From Paenibacillus sp. (GTDB lineage: Bacteria > Bacillota > Bacilli > Paenibacillales > Paenibacillaceae): a stretch of 64,000 nt of DNA. Every line of letters starts with the position of its first letter. The first letter of the stretch is position 1. The translations under genes and the position numbers were made by a program. This document shows positions 35,800 to 44,960 of this stretch, one piece after another. The stretch spans positions 1 through 64,000 of the forward strand of contig JAILZT010000015.1 in NCBI GenBank assembly GCA_023512345.1, in the 5' to 3' direction. Below the pieces are notes generated by a model. The model saw only the letters and a list, made by a program, of their open reading frames with translations. It was not told where the DNA came from and made no database searches.

Positions 35800-36849
35800 T
35801 TGTTTCAGGATATTACACTAGAAGAGTTAAGATCACTTAAAGCTCGGAAAAAGCTAACCATTATTGATGTTCGCTCTCCATCCGAATACTTAGAATCGAC
35901 ACTGCCTGACAGCCTGAATATTCCTTTATTTGATGATCAGGAGCGGGCAGAAATCGGCACACTTTACAAACAGACCAGTGTTCAGGCTGCTAAGGAACGC
36001 GGTTTAGAGGTTGTCTCAGCTAAACTTCCTGCTTTCATAAAAGAGTTTGGAGCCATCGAAGGAGATAAGGTTGTTTTTTGTTGGAGAGGGGGTATGCGGA
36101 GCCGCACAACGGCAACCGTACTTTCCTTAATGGACATTCATGCTTATCGACTCGTGGGAGGCTTCAAAGCCTACCGGAAATGGGTTCTGGATGAACTTGA
36201 GACGTATGACTTTACTCCGAAACCTTTTGTTATTCATGGAAATACCGGAACGGGCAAAACAAACCTCTTGCACAGACTGAAAAGACTAGGGCACCCTATC
36301 TTAGATCTAGAAGGGTTAGCGGGTCACCGTGGCTCCATTTTCGGGCAGATCGGTCTCCGTGCCAACAATCAAAAAACCTTCGATAGTCTACTTTTGGAGC
36401 AATTAAAAACGCTGGAGGGTTCACCCTACGTTCTATTTGAAGCGGAGAGCAAAAGGATTGGAAAGGTAGTTATGCCACCATTCATGGCTCATCAGAAGGA
36501 AATAGGAACACAGCTATGGATTCAGATGCCTATTCACGCTAGAGTTCACCAAATCCTTGAAGATTATAAGCCGGAGCAATACAAAGATCAATATATCACG
36601 GCGTTCCGCAGCATCAAATCCCGGATTCATGTTCCAGTTGCGGTAGAAATCGAACGAAGCCTGAATTCAGATCAGTTCGCAGAGGCCGTGGCACTCCTGC
36701 TAGAGTACTATTATGATCCCAAATATGACTATACTTCGACTCAATATGAAGGATCGGAAAAAGTTTGCTTTTCTGTGAATAATTTGGATGAAGCTGAAGA
36801 AGCCATAGTCTCCTACTTGGCCGAACAGGGACACTCAATAAATAAATAG
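35800..36849 (+). CDS. mnmH: tRNA 2-selenouridine synthase
   Basis: 349-aa enzyme (SelU/YbbB) that replaces sulfur by selenium in 2-thiouridine of tRNA wobble positions via a geranylated intermediate, using SelD product. The rhodanese domain carries the catalytic C94 in VVFCWRGGMRS; a P-loop GNTGTGKT lies at 147-154 in the second domain. The start is TTG 35800, with AGAGGAGAGAG about six bases upstream. No selA, selB or tRNA-Sec gene is in the window. Confidence 0.95.
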   Translation: MFQDITLEELRSLKARKKLTIIDVRSPSEYLESTLPDSLNIPLFDDQERAEIGTLYKQTSVQAAKERGLEVVSAKLPAFIKEFGAIEGDKVVFCWRGGMRSRTTATVLSLMDIHAYRLVGGFKAYRKWVLDELETYDFTPKPFVIHGNTGTGKTNLLHRLKRLGHPILDLEGLAGHRGSIFGQIGLRANNQKTFDSLLLEQLKTLEGSPYVLFEAESKRIGKVVMPPFMAHQKEIGTQLWIQMPIHARVHQILEDYKPEQYKDQYITAFRSIKSRIHVPVAVEIERSLNSDQFAEAVALLLEYYYDPKYDYTSTQYEGSEKVCFSVNNLDEAEEAIVSYLAEQGHSINK

Positions 36850-36880
36850 AAGGATATTTTAATAAGCGGGTAGCTAAATG

Positions 36881-36915
36881 GATCTCCTCCCTTTGAGGGT
36901 TGGAGAGTCTTTTTA
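36881..36915 (+). terminator. terminator of selD-mnmH
   Basis: CTCC-TCCC pairs with GGG-TTGGAG around TTTGA, followed by TCTTTTTA. The stem is imperfect. Confidence 0.6.
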
Positions 36916-36987
36916 GTGTCATTTTATATGTTACGGGAGCTGTTTCTCTAGAAAAAACAAACCTTAATTCTTAACTTCGTGTCTTGT

Positions 36988-37001
36988 TGGAAGCGCTTTA
37001 T
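36988..37001 (+). promoter_or_regulatory. cre-like site
   Basis: TGGAAGCGCTTTAT carries the AAGCGCTT core and matches the cre consensus at about 11 of 14 positions, 45 bases before the second sugar-binding protein gene. Confidence 0.5.
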
Positions 37002-37045
37002 CAGATGATAATTAACCTATCACGAAAACAGGGGGCATTAAAGAA

Positions 37046-38410
37046 ATGGTCGAAAAAAGAATGAAGAGAACCTTTGCTTTTGCTTTATCAACAACGATGG
37101 CATTAAGCTTGGCGGCATGTGGAAACGCTGACAACACTAAGAACGCTGAAGCGACAGAAGCACCAACAACCACTAACAACGCTGCAGAAGCAACAAAAGC
37201 ACCAGCCGATGAAAAAGTAACGATTACCTTCCAAAATATTTATCCGGATCCAGCCGCACCTTCTACACAAATGCTTAAGGCACTGGTAGATGAATACACA
37301 GCTGCTCACCCAAATGTAACTATTGAGCTGGATACGCTGAATACGGACCAACAAAAAGTGAAGCTGAAAACACAGGCTGCTTCCAAAGAAGTACCTGATA
37401 TCACTATCGTGAACCCTGCTGCACAAATGAAACCTTTCGTTGATGCCGGACTATTCGCTCCATTGAACGATATGCTGGATCAAAATGGTCTGAAAGACAC
37501 GTACCAAGAAGGACTGCTGGATTACTACAGCTTCGACAACAACGTATACGCATTGCCAGACGGTAACAACATCGAAGTTGTTTACTACAATAAAGAGTTG
37601 TTCGCACAAGCGGGTATCGCAAAAACTCCAACAACGTTTGAAGAAATGCTTGCAGACGTTAAAATCCTGAAAGAAAAAGGGATCACACCACTGGCTATCG
37701 GTGAAAAAGATTCCTGGACAGGTTCGTTCCTGTTCATGAACATCCTGCTTCGTACTAACGGCGGCCCTGGCTTCCTGCAAGATGTTATGGATGGCAAAAA
37801 AACCTTTGAAGATCCTGCTTTCGTTGAAGCAGTAGACGCATTCCAACAACTCGTTGAAGCCGGTGCATTCCCTGATGGTGCAACATCCATCGATGCAACT
37901 GCTGGTGGTAACATCTTCAAGACCGGTAAAGCAGCTATGTGGGTAATCGGTTCATGGGAAACAGGTGCAGTTGATGCATCTTCCGTAGGTGGTAAAGTTG
38001 GAGCTTTCCAATTCCCTACAGTGAATGGCAAAGGCGATCCTAACGAATTCATGTTGGCTCCTGGTAGCGGATTTGCAATCTCTGCTAACAGCGAACACCT
38101 TGAAGCTACTAAAGAATTCTTGAATTTCTTCACACTGAACCTTCCTAAGAAACAATTTGAATTGAAAAATGCTGTAGGTTTGGGTCAAAAGGTTGACGGC
38201 GACTTGAAAGCAGCTGGATACTCTGATCTAGCGATCGAAGTAGCAGGATTGTTCAACAATGTTAAAGGCGGCGACCTTGCTTTCGATAACACTATGAACC
38301 CTGCAACTGCACAAGTGCATTTGAGCAGTATCCAGAACTTGTTTGTACAAAAAGTAGATTCCGCTCAAGTAGCAAAAGAACATCAAACAGCCTTTGAAGC
38401 AAATAAATAA
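37046..38410 (+). CDS. sugar ABC transporter solute-binding lipoprotein (MsmE-like)
   Basis: 454-aa family 1 binding protein with lipobox LAAC (about residues 22-25) and a short Thr/Ala linker before the folded part. It resembles MsmE-type raffinose/oligosaccharide binding proteins. GGGGG ten bases before ATG 37046 supports this start; ATG 37061 is also possible. The gene uses many C-ending, translation-optimal codons (AAC, TTC, GGT), as expected for an abundant surface protein. It heads an operon with two permeases and a two-component system. Confidence 0.92.
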   Translation: MVEKRMKRTFAFALSTTMALSLAACGNADNTKNAEATEAPTTTNNAAEATKAPADEKVTITFQNIYPDPAAPSTQMLKALVDEYTAAHPNVTIELDTLNTDQQKVKLKTQAASKEVPDITIVNPAAQMKPFVDAGLFAPLNDMLDQNGLKDTYQEGLLDYYSFDNNVYALPDGNNIEVVYYNKELFAQAGIAKTPTTFEEMLADVKILKEKGITPLAIGEKDSWTGSFLFMNILLRTNGGPGFLQDVMDGKKTFEDPAFVEAVDAFQQLVEAGAFPDGATSIDATAGGNIFKTGKAAMWVIGSWETGAVDASSVGGKVGAFQFPTVNGKGDPNEFMLAPGSGFAISANSEHLEATKEFLNFFTLNLPKKQFELKNAVGLGQKVDGDLKAAGYSDLAIEVAGLFNNVKGGDLAFDNTMNPATAQVHLSSIQNLFVQKVDSAQVAKEHQTAFEANK

Positions 38411-38428
38411 GTAAATAGAATTTCCAAA

Positions 38429-38465
38429 TCGATGCGAAGTGGCTTAACACGCTTCTTCGCATCGA
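38429..38465 (+). other. mRNA hairpin between binding-protein and permease genes
   Basis: TCGATGCGAAG (38429-38439) and CTTCGCATCGA (38455-38465) form a perfect 11-bp stem with no T-run, so it more likely protects the upstream message than terminates. Confidence 0.75.
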
Positions 38466-38489
38466 GTTTATATTAAGGGGGCGGAAAAG

Positions 38490-39380
38490 ATGAAAGTTCT
38501 GAAGGTGCCAGCACGCACAATAGCCGTCTTCGTATTGCCATGTTTGCTGCTGTATGTGTGCCTCGTATTTGTTCCGATTTTGGTTTCAGTATATACAGGT
38601 TTACTTAAGTGGGATGGATTAACGCCATCGAAATTTATTGGCCTTGGCAATTTTAAAGATATGTTTTTTAATGATCCCATATTTTGGCCTTCTGTAAGAA
38701 GAACTTTGCTGTACGCTGTGGCATCCATGCTGGAAATTCCATTGTGTTTGCTGATGGCTATTCTTCTAAATCGTTATTTGAGAAAAGCAAATACCTTGGT
38801 GTCTATCTATTTCACACCGGTAATTCTATCGGTCGTAATCATTGGACAACTTTGGAAAACTATTTATAACCCGACCTCCATGGGAGGCATGTTGAACGGA
38901 GTTTTGACATCTCTCGGTCTGGAGAGTTGGACTCACAACTGGCTTACCGAACCCAATATCGCTATGTTTGCACTCTATTTTGTTTCACTCTGGCAGTATT
39001 TCGGCTATCATCTGCTGATTCAATTTACAGGAGTTCAGAATATACCTGATGAATTATATGAGGCAGCAAAAATCGACGGTGCAGACGGATTTAAGGCGGA
39101 TCGCTACATAACTTTACCGCTGATTGTCCCGATCTTTAAAATATCGATAGTACTTGCGTTTATTGGTTCATTGCAGGCATTCGATTTAGTCATGGTAATG
39201 ACGGGTGGAGGACCGGCACACGCTACAGATGTTATCTCAACACATATGTACAACAGTTCCTTCTTATCCTTCAAATATGGTTACGGAAGTGCTATCGCCA
39301 CGTTCTTAGTAGCCGTTTGTCTCGTATTTACCGGATTTATTAACTTCTTCTTTAACAAGCTGGAGAAAAAATATAATTAG
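38490..39380 (+). CDS. sugar ABC transporter permease (MsmF-like)
   Basis: 296-aa membrane protein with six hydrophobic segments and the EAA loop EAAKIDGADGFKADRYITLP near residues 191-210. AAGGGGGCGG precedes the ATG. First permease of the operon; the ATPase is absent and is presumably a shared MsmX-type protein. Confidence 0.93.
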   Translation: MKVLKVPARTIAVFVLPCLLLYVCLVFVPILVSVYTGLLKWDGLTPSKFIGLGNFKDMFFNDPIFWPSVRRTLLYAVASMLEIPLCLLMAILLNRYLRKANTLVSIYFTPVILSVVIIGQLWKTIYNPTSMGGMLNGVLTSLGLESWTHNWLTEPNIAMFALYFVSLWQYFGYHLLIQFTGVQNIPDELYEAAKIDGADGFKADRYITLPLIVPIFKISIVLAFIGSLQAFDLVMVMTGGGPAHATDVISTHMYNSSFLSFKYGYGSAIATFLVAVCLVFTGFINFFFNKLEKKYN

Positions 39381-39397
39381 GAAAGGAGTGCGCGATC

Positions 39398-40222
39398 ATG
39401 CGAAAATTCAAAAAAGGGCTCGTGTATCTTCTTTTTGCGATACCTGTTATCACTCAGTTGTACCCTCTCTTATGGTTGCTAATGTATTCATTAAAAACAA
39501 ACGAAGAAATCCTGGATGGTAATTTCTTCGCATTTCCCCGTGCAGTACAGTGGAGTAATTATACGACTGCCTTTGAATCCGGAAGTTACCTAAAGTTTTT
39601 GTCAAACAGTGTATTTGTAACCGCATTAACAATGATATGCGTAATTCTGCTTAGTTCAATGGTTGCTTATGCAATTTCTCGTTTCCGCTGGAAGTACGGT
39701 AATTTAGTCATGACTATCTTCCTGATGGGCATGATGATTCCAATGCAGGCCACATTGCTTCCACTTATGATTATTTTTAAGAACATGCATATTCTTAACA
39801 CTCATCTATCTCTGATTTTACCGTATATCGCTTTTTCAACACCGGTCTCCGTCTTTATTCTTAGCGGGTTCATGAAAGCTATTCCACACGAAATTGAAGA
39901 ATCAGCTTTTATTGACGGTGCCAGTGTATACCGAATATTCCGCAGTATTATTCTTCCTGTATCCGTTCCGCCGATGATGACCGTTTGTATCTTGACCTTC
40001 ATCAACATTTGGAATGAATACATCCTAGCGGCAACCTTTATTTCTTCTGAGAAATTGAAGACCCTGCCTTTTGGGGTGTACACATTCGTCAGTCAATACT
40101 CCGTTAACTATGGAGCTATTGGAGCATTCCTGGTCATGGGCGCATTGCCGGTTATTCTGATCTACTTCTTCCTGTCCAATCAAATAACAAAGGGCATGGT
40201 TGCAGGTGCAGTGAAAGGTTAA
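39398..40222 (+). CDS. sugar ABC transporter permease (MsmG-like)
   Basis: 274-aa partner permease with an EAA-type loop ESAFIDGASVYRIFRSIILP near 167-186, and the typical closing GMVAGAVKG. GGAAAGGAG precedes the ATG. The two-component genes follow after about 80 bases without a terminator, suggesting a single operon. Confidence 0.93.
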   Translation: MRKFKKGLVYLLFAIPVITQLYPLLWLLMYSLKTNEEILDGNFFAFPRAVQWSNYTTAFESGSYLKFLSNSVFVTALTMICVILLSSMVAYAISRFRWKYGNLVMTIFLMGMMIPMQATLLPLMIIFKNMHILNTHLSLILPYIAFSTPVSVFILSGFMKAIPHEIEESAFIDGASVYRIFRSIILPVSVPPMMTVCILTFINIWNEYILAATFISSEKLKTLPFGVYTFVSQYSVNYGAIGAFLVMGALPVILIYFFLSNQITKGMVAGAVKG

Positions 40223-40305
40223 TTCTTTTGGATTGCTATTAAAAAGACAATGGATTTATAATTAGGAATCAGCAGGGCACACACGAGGTGAAAGGGGGGA
40301 GTCCT

Positions 40306-42090
40306 TTGCGAAGCGGCTTTCATTCTATACATCATCGGTTGTTCCTGCTGTTTCTTTTTTGCATGTCAGGAATACTGCTGATCGTCAGTCTGCTTTACTA
40401 CAACCGGACAACAGACCAAATCCATGAAAAAATTAGCGATTTGTCTCAAAAGAATGTAGCGCAGACCGCTGGATTATTCAGTTTGCTGAATAAAGGTTAT
40501 GATAGTCTTTCGAAATCACTTAGCAATAACTTTGAAATGATTCGTTTACTTAATGAAACTAGCGAGGAACCGGCAATAACTTATATTAATGAGCAATCCA
40601 TTACGAATATTATCGGAGCCATATTTTATTCTCGGGATGATTTAGTGGGAATACACGTAATTAGTGATAAGGGAAGAATTTATAATTACGGAAATTCCAT
40701 GAATGTGGTTGACCCAGAGTACCAGAACAAGGATTGGTATCGCCAAATTAAGGCCTCTTCGGGGAAAATGGTCTGGCTTGGAGTTTTTGAACATTCACTT
40801 ATTGATCAAGTCGAAAGCAGCCCTGTTTTTGCGTTCGGAAGGCAAATTTACGATTTGAATGAGCATAAACCCATTGGTATCGTTTTATATGAAACAGATC
40901 CCAAGCCGATTTTAGACGCGTTGTATAACCTAAAGCTGGGTGAGCATAGTCAGGTTTCTTTGATTTCGCAAGAAGGGCGTGTTTTATCTTCAACAAAAGA
41001 CCCTACACTTGCCCAAGAACAGTTACCTATCCTAGAGCATTCACAAAGCGTCGTTGTTAAGCAAGAATCTGATCGCCTGGTGGTTGCCTCTAAGCTTTCT
41101 TTTGCCGATTTGTGGGTGATTAGCAGCACTCCCGACCGTGATCTGAATGTAGAAGTGACGGAGATGAAGAGATATCTACTCATTGTTATATCCATTCTCA
41201 TTATAGTATCTGCCCTTATTGCTTCCTTGGTATCCCAAACGATTTCGTCACCGCTGAAGAAGCTCATTCGTGAAATGAAGCAGGTGGAGATCGGGAATTT
41301 CCGAGGGATGTTAAGTGTTGCTTCATATCAAGAAATCAATATTCTAGTCGCTTCATTTAATCGAATGGTTAAGCAGATAGAAGATTTAATTGAGCGGGTT
41401 AAGCTCTCATCGGTCAGTGAGAAAAATGCCGAGCTTCATGCGCTTCAATCACAGGTAAATCCGCATTTCCTGTACAATACTTTGGATATGATTTATTGGA
41501 TGCTGGATGAAAAAGAAAATGACCATTTAGGTGAACTCGTGCTCTCGCTGTCGTCTATGTTCCGGTACAGCAGTTATTGGGAAGATGGGGTAGAGGTAAC
41601 GTTACGTGAAGAATTGGAGCAGATCAGGCACTATCTGAACATAATATCTGTTCGGCTCGAAGGACGACTTCAAATCGTAATGGACATAGATGAACAATGG
41701 CTGGATATTAGGCTTCCCAAAATGACAGTACAACCGGTGATAGAAAATGCTGTAAAGCACGGACTGGAATCCTTGAATCGTCAAGGCATTCTTAAGGTAT
41801 ACACACGTGAAGACGGTGCAGATTTAAGAATCATTGTCGAAGATAACGGAAATGGAATGGATACAGCACAGTTAGACAGCCTAATTTACTCGTTATACGG
41901 AGAGAACTCAAAAGAGATGGGGAAAAGGGGGATCGGCCTCCAAAATCTGCATCTACGATTACAGCATATGTTCGGTGAGAGGTACGGACTTCAAATTCAA
42001 AGTTTCCTAGAGGGAGGAACGCAGGTTGCCATCGTGGTGCCTATTCCAAAGGAAGGGGAGATTAGTATTGAACATACTCATAGCGGATGA
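40306..42090 (+). CDS. YesM-type sensor histidine kinase
   Basis: 594-aa membrane kinase. TM1 (about 10-32), a large extracellular sensor of the Cache type (~33-295) and TM2 (~296-318) lead into HAMP (~318-372). A His_kinase domain follows with the phospho-acceptor H387 in QVNPHFLYNTL, then an HATPase_c domain with VIENAVKHG and the GNGMD and GIGLQN G-boxes. This group senses extracellular sugars or their transport proteins. AAAGGGGGGAG (40291-40301) points to TTG 40306 as start; the GTG at 40288 precedes that SD. Overlaps the response regulator by 23 bases. Confidence 0.9.
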   Translation: MRSGFHSIHHRLFLLFLFCMSGILLIVSLLYYNRTTDQIHEKISDLSQKNVAQTAGLFSLLNKGYDSLSKSLSNNFEMIRLLNETSEEPAITYINEQSITNIIGAIFYSRDDLVGIHVISDKGRIYNYGNSMNVVDPEYQNKDWYRQIKASSGKMVWLGVFEHSLIDQVESSPVFAFGRQIYDLNEHKPIGIVLYETDPKPILDALYNLKLGEHSQVSLISQEGRVLSSTKDPTLAQEQLPILEHSQSVVVKQESDRLVVASKLSFADLWVISSTPDRDLNVEVTEMKRYLLIVISILIIVSALIASLVSQTISSPLKKLIREMKQVEIGNFRGMLSVASYQEINILVASFNRMVKQIEDLIERVKLSSVSEKNAELHALQSQVNPHFLYNTLDMIYWMLDEKENDHLGELVLSLSSMFRYSSYWEDGVEVTLREELEQIRHYLNIISVRLEGRLQIVMDIDEQWLDIRLPKMTVQPVIENAVKHGLESLNRQGILKVYTREDGADLRIIVEDNGNGMDTAQLDSLIYSLYGENSKEMGKRGIGLQNLHLRLQHMFGERYGLQIQSFLEGGTQVAIVVPIPKEGEISIEHTHSG

Positions 42091-43282
42091 TGAGCGTGTG
42101 ATTCGGGAAGGGATCCAGAGAACCATCAAACAAATCTGTCCGGATTATGGTGTCTTTCTGGCAGCCTCGACGGAAGAAGCCGTTAAAGTCATGGAAGAAC
42201 AACAAATTCAAGTAGTCCTTACTGACATTCTAATGCCAGGCTTGAATGGTTTGGAGTTTATGGGCATTTCGAAGCGCCGATACCCGCATGTGAAATGGGT
42301 CGTTATTTCAGCACATAGCGAGTTTTCGTATGCACAGGAGGCGGTTCGTCTGGGTGCAAGGGATTATTTGCTGAAGCCGATTGGTAAAACCCGATTGCAG
42401 GAAGTCATCAATAATCTCGTGTCGGAAATACAGCTGGATAGTAAAAAGTCTTTGGAAGGTCAGCGACTGAGAACTAGCTTGAAATATTTGCGTGAAGGAG
42501 TATTTCAACGTCTTGCCTCTGGCCTGGATATCGGTAATTTAGACTTAGGTCCGTTTGTCCAGAACTATCTCAACTTTTATTTAATCATGGTGCAACTGGA
42601 TACGGGTGATAAAAGTGTTCGTTTGGAACATTTTATTGTCGAAAATGTACTTTCTGAACTAGTGGATCGGAACGGACTTGGTTTTGTGGTCAGCTATGAT
42701 CGCCAGAGTCTGCTAGGTCTAGTCACCTTAAAAGAAAATGTACAAATTGAACAGTTCCAGGAAGACGTAAAGGTACACCTGAAGCATTCGTTGAAGGTCC
42801 CATTCCAAATTATTCTTTCAGGGCAGTGCTCTGATTTTAATAACGTTCCGCAGGTCGTTATGCGAATGAGAAAGGCTTCGGCTTCACAGGCATTTGAGCT
42901 TGAACCTACCAAAGGCAGCGGTGAAAAAGCGATAGAAGTCGCCCTGCAGTATATTAAAGAACACTATAATGAGGACTTATCCTTAGAAAAGATGGCTTCT
43001 GTCGTATTCCTGAATCCCGCTTACTTCAGTCAATTATTCAAACAGAAGACAGGCCTGGGTTACAAGGAGTATGTCACTACTCTCCGACTTGAACAAGCTA
43101 AGCTGCTGCTATTGAACCCGAAGCTTAAGCTGGCTGAAATTGCAGAACATGTAGGCTATCAGGACATGCGGCATTTCACCCAAATGTTTCGTAAACGATA
43201 TCATTTAACACCCACGGAATATCGGCAGCAGCAATATATAAATGTTCTAATGGGGAATGTGGAAGCCATTCCAAAAGAATAA
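42068..43282 (+). CDS. YesN-type AraC response regulator
   Basis: 404-aa regulator. The receiver domain (about 1-120) has the acidic pair ADD near residues 6-8, phospho-acceptor D53 in LTDILMPG and the lysine of LLKPIG. A less conserved middle region precedes the AraC-type double HTH (about 305-400, with the YQDMRHFTQMFRKRY signature). AAGGGGAG seven bases before TTG 42068 fixes the start, inside the end of the kinase gene. It probably activates the upstream importer operon. Confidence 0.92.
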   Translation: MNILIADDERVIREGIQRTIKQICPDYGVFLAASTEEAVKVMEEQQIQVVLTDILMPGLNGLEFMGISKRRYPHVKWVVISAHSEFSYAQEAVRLGARDYLLKPIGKTRLQEVINNLVSEIQLDSKKSLEGQRLRTSLKYLREGVFQRLASGLDIGNLDLGPFVQNYLNFYLIMVQLDTGDKSVRLEHFIVENVLSELVDRNGLGFVVSYDRQSLLGLVTLKENVQIEQFQEDVKVHLKHSLKVPFQIILSGQCSDFNNVPQVVMRMRKASASQAFELEPTKGSGEKAIEVALQYIKEHYNEDLSLEKMASVVFLNPAYFSQLFKQKTGLGYKEYVTTLRLEQAKLLLLNPKLKLAEIAEHVGYQDMRHFTQMFRKRYHLTPTEYRQQQYINVLMGNVEAIPKE

Positions 43283-43330
43283 AGGTGTAAAAAGAAAAGA
43301 GAGTAGGTTCTTTGTAAAAGGGGAATCACT

Positions 43331-43376
43331 AAAAGACAATTCAGAACATTTCTACAATGTTCCGAATTGTCTTTTT
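43331..43376. terminator. long-stem terminator
   Basis: AAAGACAATTC-GAACATT pairs with AATGTTC-GAATTGTCTTT (one mismatch in about 19 pairs), followed by TTTTTG. It ends the transporter/two-component operon. Confidence 0.88.
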
Positions 43377-43412
43377 GCTACCTTAACTTGAACCTAAAGG
43401 AGAGCTGCTGTC

Positions 43413-43862
43413 ATGCAAATCATTCATAATTTCCCGCTCATGGCGGCCTTAATTGCTATGATTGCGGCTCAGATTGTAAAGGTGCCTCTGCATATGATTT
43501 GGAGTAAGACGTGGGATGTAGGCGTTGCTTTCAGTACAGGAGGAATGCCCAGCTCACATTCGGCAGCCGTCACATCGTTAGCCGCAGCAATCGCGATTAG
43601 TGAAGGTCTGGATTCCACTACCTTTGCGGTAGCGGCAGTTCTTAGTGCCATCACCATGTATGATGCGGCGGGAATTCGCCGACATGCGGGGCTGCATGCT
43701 TCTTTTTTGAACCGATTGGTGAAATCAACTCCTTCACTGCTTAAGGAATCGTCAGGAACAGAGCTGAAGGAACTGTTGGGGCACCGTCCCGTTGAGGTTC
43801 TTGCGGGTGCTTTTTTTGGTGTAGCTGCAAGCATTGTTATCTACTTCACGCTCTATGCTTAA
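43413..43862 (+). CDS. divergent PAP2 family protein (YuiD-like, DUF212)
   Basis: 149-aa membrane protein. The GGMPSSHSA motif and D-A-A-G-I-R-R-H-A-G block are the conserved core of the divergent PAP2/acid-phosphatase-like family (YuiD in Bacillus). The biochemical role is unknown. AAGGAGAG precedes the ATG. Its stop codon overlaps that of the convergent AraC gene. Confidence 0.9.
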   Translation: MQIIHNFPLMAALIAMIAAQIVKVPLHMIWSKTWDVGVAFSTGGMPSSHSAAVTSLAAAIAISEGLDSTTFAVAAVLSAITMYDAAGIRRHAGLHASFLNRLVKSTPSLLKESSGTELKELLGHRPVEVLAGAFFGVAASIVIYFTLYA

Positions 43863-44716
43863 GTCCGAAGTAAATTCCGATATTCGGTTGGAGATTGTCC
43901 ACTCCACTTATGGAACTGTCTGGAGAAATAGAGAGCATCGTTAAAACCCACAGAGGAAGATATCTGGTCTATTGTTAGAACGCCCCCCAAGAGTTCCTTG
44001 GCTTTGTCCATCCGAACTTTCATCAAGTACTGTTTGGGTGACATTCCAGTTTTCTGCTTGAAGGCTTTGGATAGATGGGCGCGGTGATAACCTAAAGTCG
44101 AGGCCATCTGATCTATGCTGATATGTTGATGGAACTGCAGCGTAATCCAGCGGATCGCCTGATCGATCTGACGGTCGATAACATCTGGCAGTTCTCTAGG
44201 GTGTGCAGGTAAAATGCTTTGATTAGCGATTCCAAATTGATGGAATAAGAGTCGCATCCAGCCCGATGCCTCCAGACTCTCCAACCTGGGATAAGCAGAT
44301 TGCTGAAAAGATAAACGCATTCGTTCGTACAAGGAATAGAGTTCAGTTGCGTCCTCAGTGTGCAGTAAAGGTCTATCCCGCGTAATACCAATCTCGTTTA
44401 ACAACTTTCCCGTTAATTCCCCTTGCAGAGCAACCCATACGTAATGCCACGGGAGCTTAGTATCTGCCTGATAACTGAACAATGATCCCGGAAAAATAAC
44501 GAAAGTATCCCCAGCACGGCACACCTCGGAAATCCCTCCGGATTGAAAAAGGCCTTCTCCACTAAGCACGGTATGAATCAAATAGAAATCATGCACAGAA
44601 GGGCCAACCTTATGCCCTTGAAGCGGCTTGCCTTCACCACTGAATAACACAGCGGGATCATGATCTTCCGGTGATAGATTTATGCCTACTATAAATTGTG
44701 AATGATCAGGATTCAT
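43859..44716 (-). CDS. AraC family regulator, divergent to melA
   Basis: 285-aa regulator with N-terminal cupin (~25-150) and C-terminal double HTH (~180-280, with VGFNDALYFSRQFHKW). AGGAGG precedes the ATG. It resembles RafR/MsmR-type activators of alpha-galactoside genes, and the divergent alpha-galactosidase gene supports that role. The last four bases are shared with the convergent PAP2-like gene (TTAA at 43859-43862). Confidence 0.9.
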   Translation of the reverse strand: MNPDHSQFIVGINLSPEDHDPAVLFSGEGKPLQGHKVGPSVHDFYLIHTVLSGEGLFQSGGISEVCRAGDTFVIFPGSLFSYQADTKLPWHYVWVALQGELTGKLLNEIGITRDRPLLHTEDATELYSLYERMRLSFQQSAYPRLESLEASGWMRLLFHQFGIANQSILPAHPRELPDVIDRQIDQAIRWITLQFHQHISIDQMASTLGYHRAHLSKAFKQKTGMSPKQYLMKVRMDKAKELLGGVLTIDQISSSVGFNDALYFSRQFHKWSGQSPTEYRNLLRT

Positions 44717-44878
44717 AGGATCCTCCTACATAAAAGTTACAAATAGAATAACTCAATACAAATAATTATGCAACAAACGTCCATATGCTTCTTGTTTTCC
44801 TCTATACTCACAATCAATACTTTAATCTATAGTGAATATAGAAGAGAGCAGCAATTAGTGACTGATAATACAGCTTTT

Positions 44879-44926
44879 ATGTGTTGATAACACATATCCA
44901 ACTAATGATTAACTGCTGTAACAGCA
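44879..44926 (+). promoter_or_regulatory. two palindromes upstream of melA
   Basis: ATGTGTT-GAT-AACACAT (44879-44895) and TGCTGT-A-ACAGCA (44914-44926) lie in the 244-base gap between the AraC and melA genes. They are candidate regulator-binding or transcript-folding sites; which protein binds is unknown. Confidence 0.45.
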
Positions 44927-44960
44927 CAGCATGCCTCAATCCTAAGGAGGAGTATTTAAC

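Noticed and set aside
37585..38133. 182-codon minus-strand frame
   Set aside because: Lies inside the highly expressed sugar-binding protein gene and has no SD or recognisable content.
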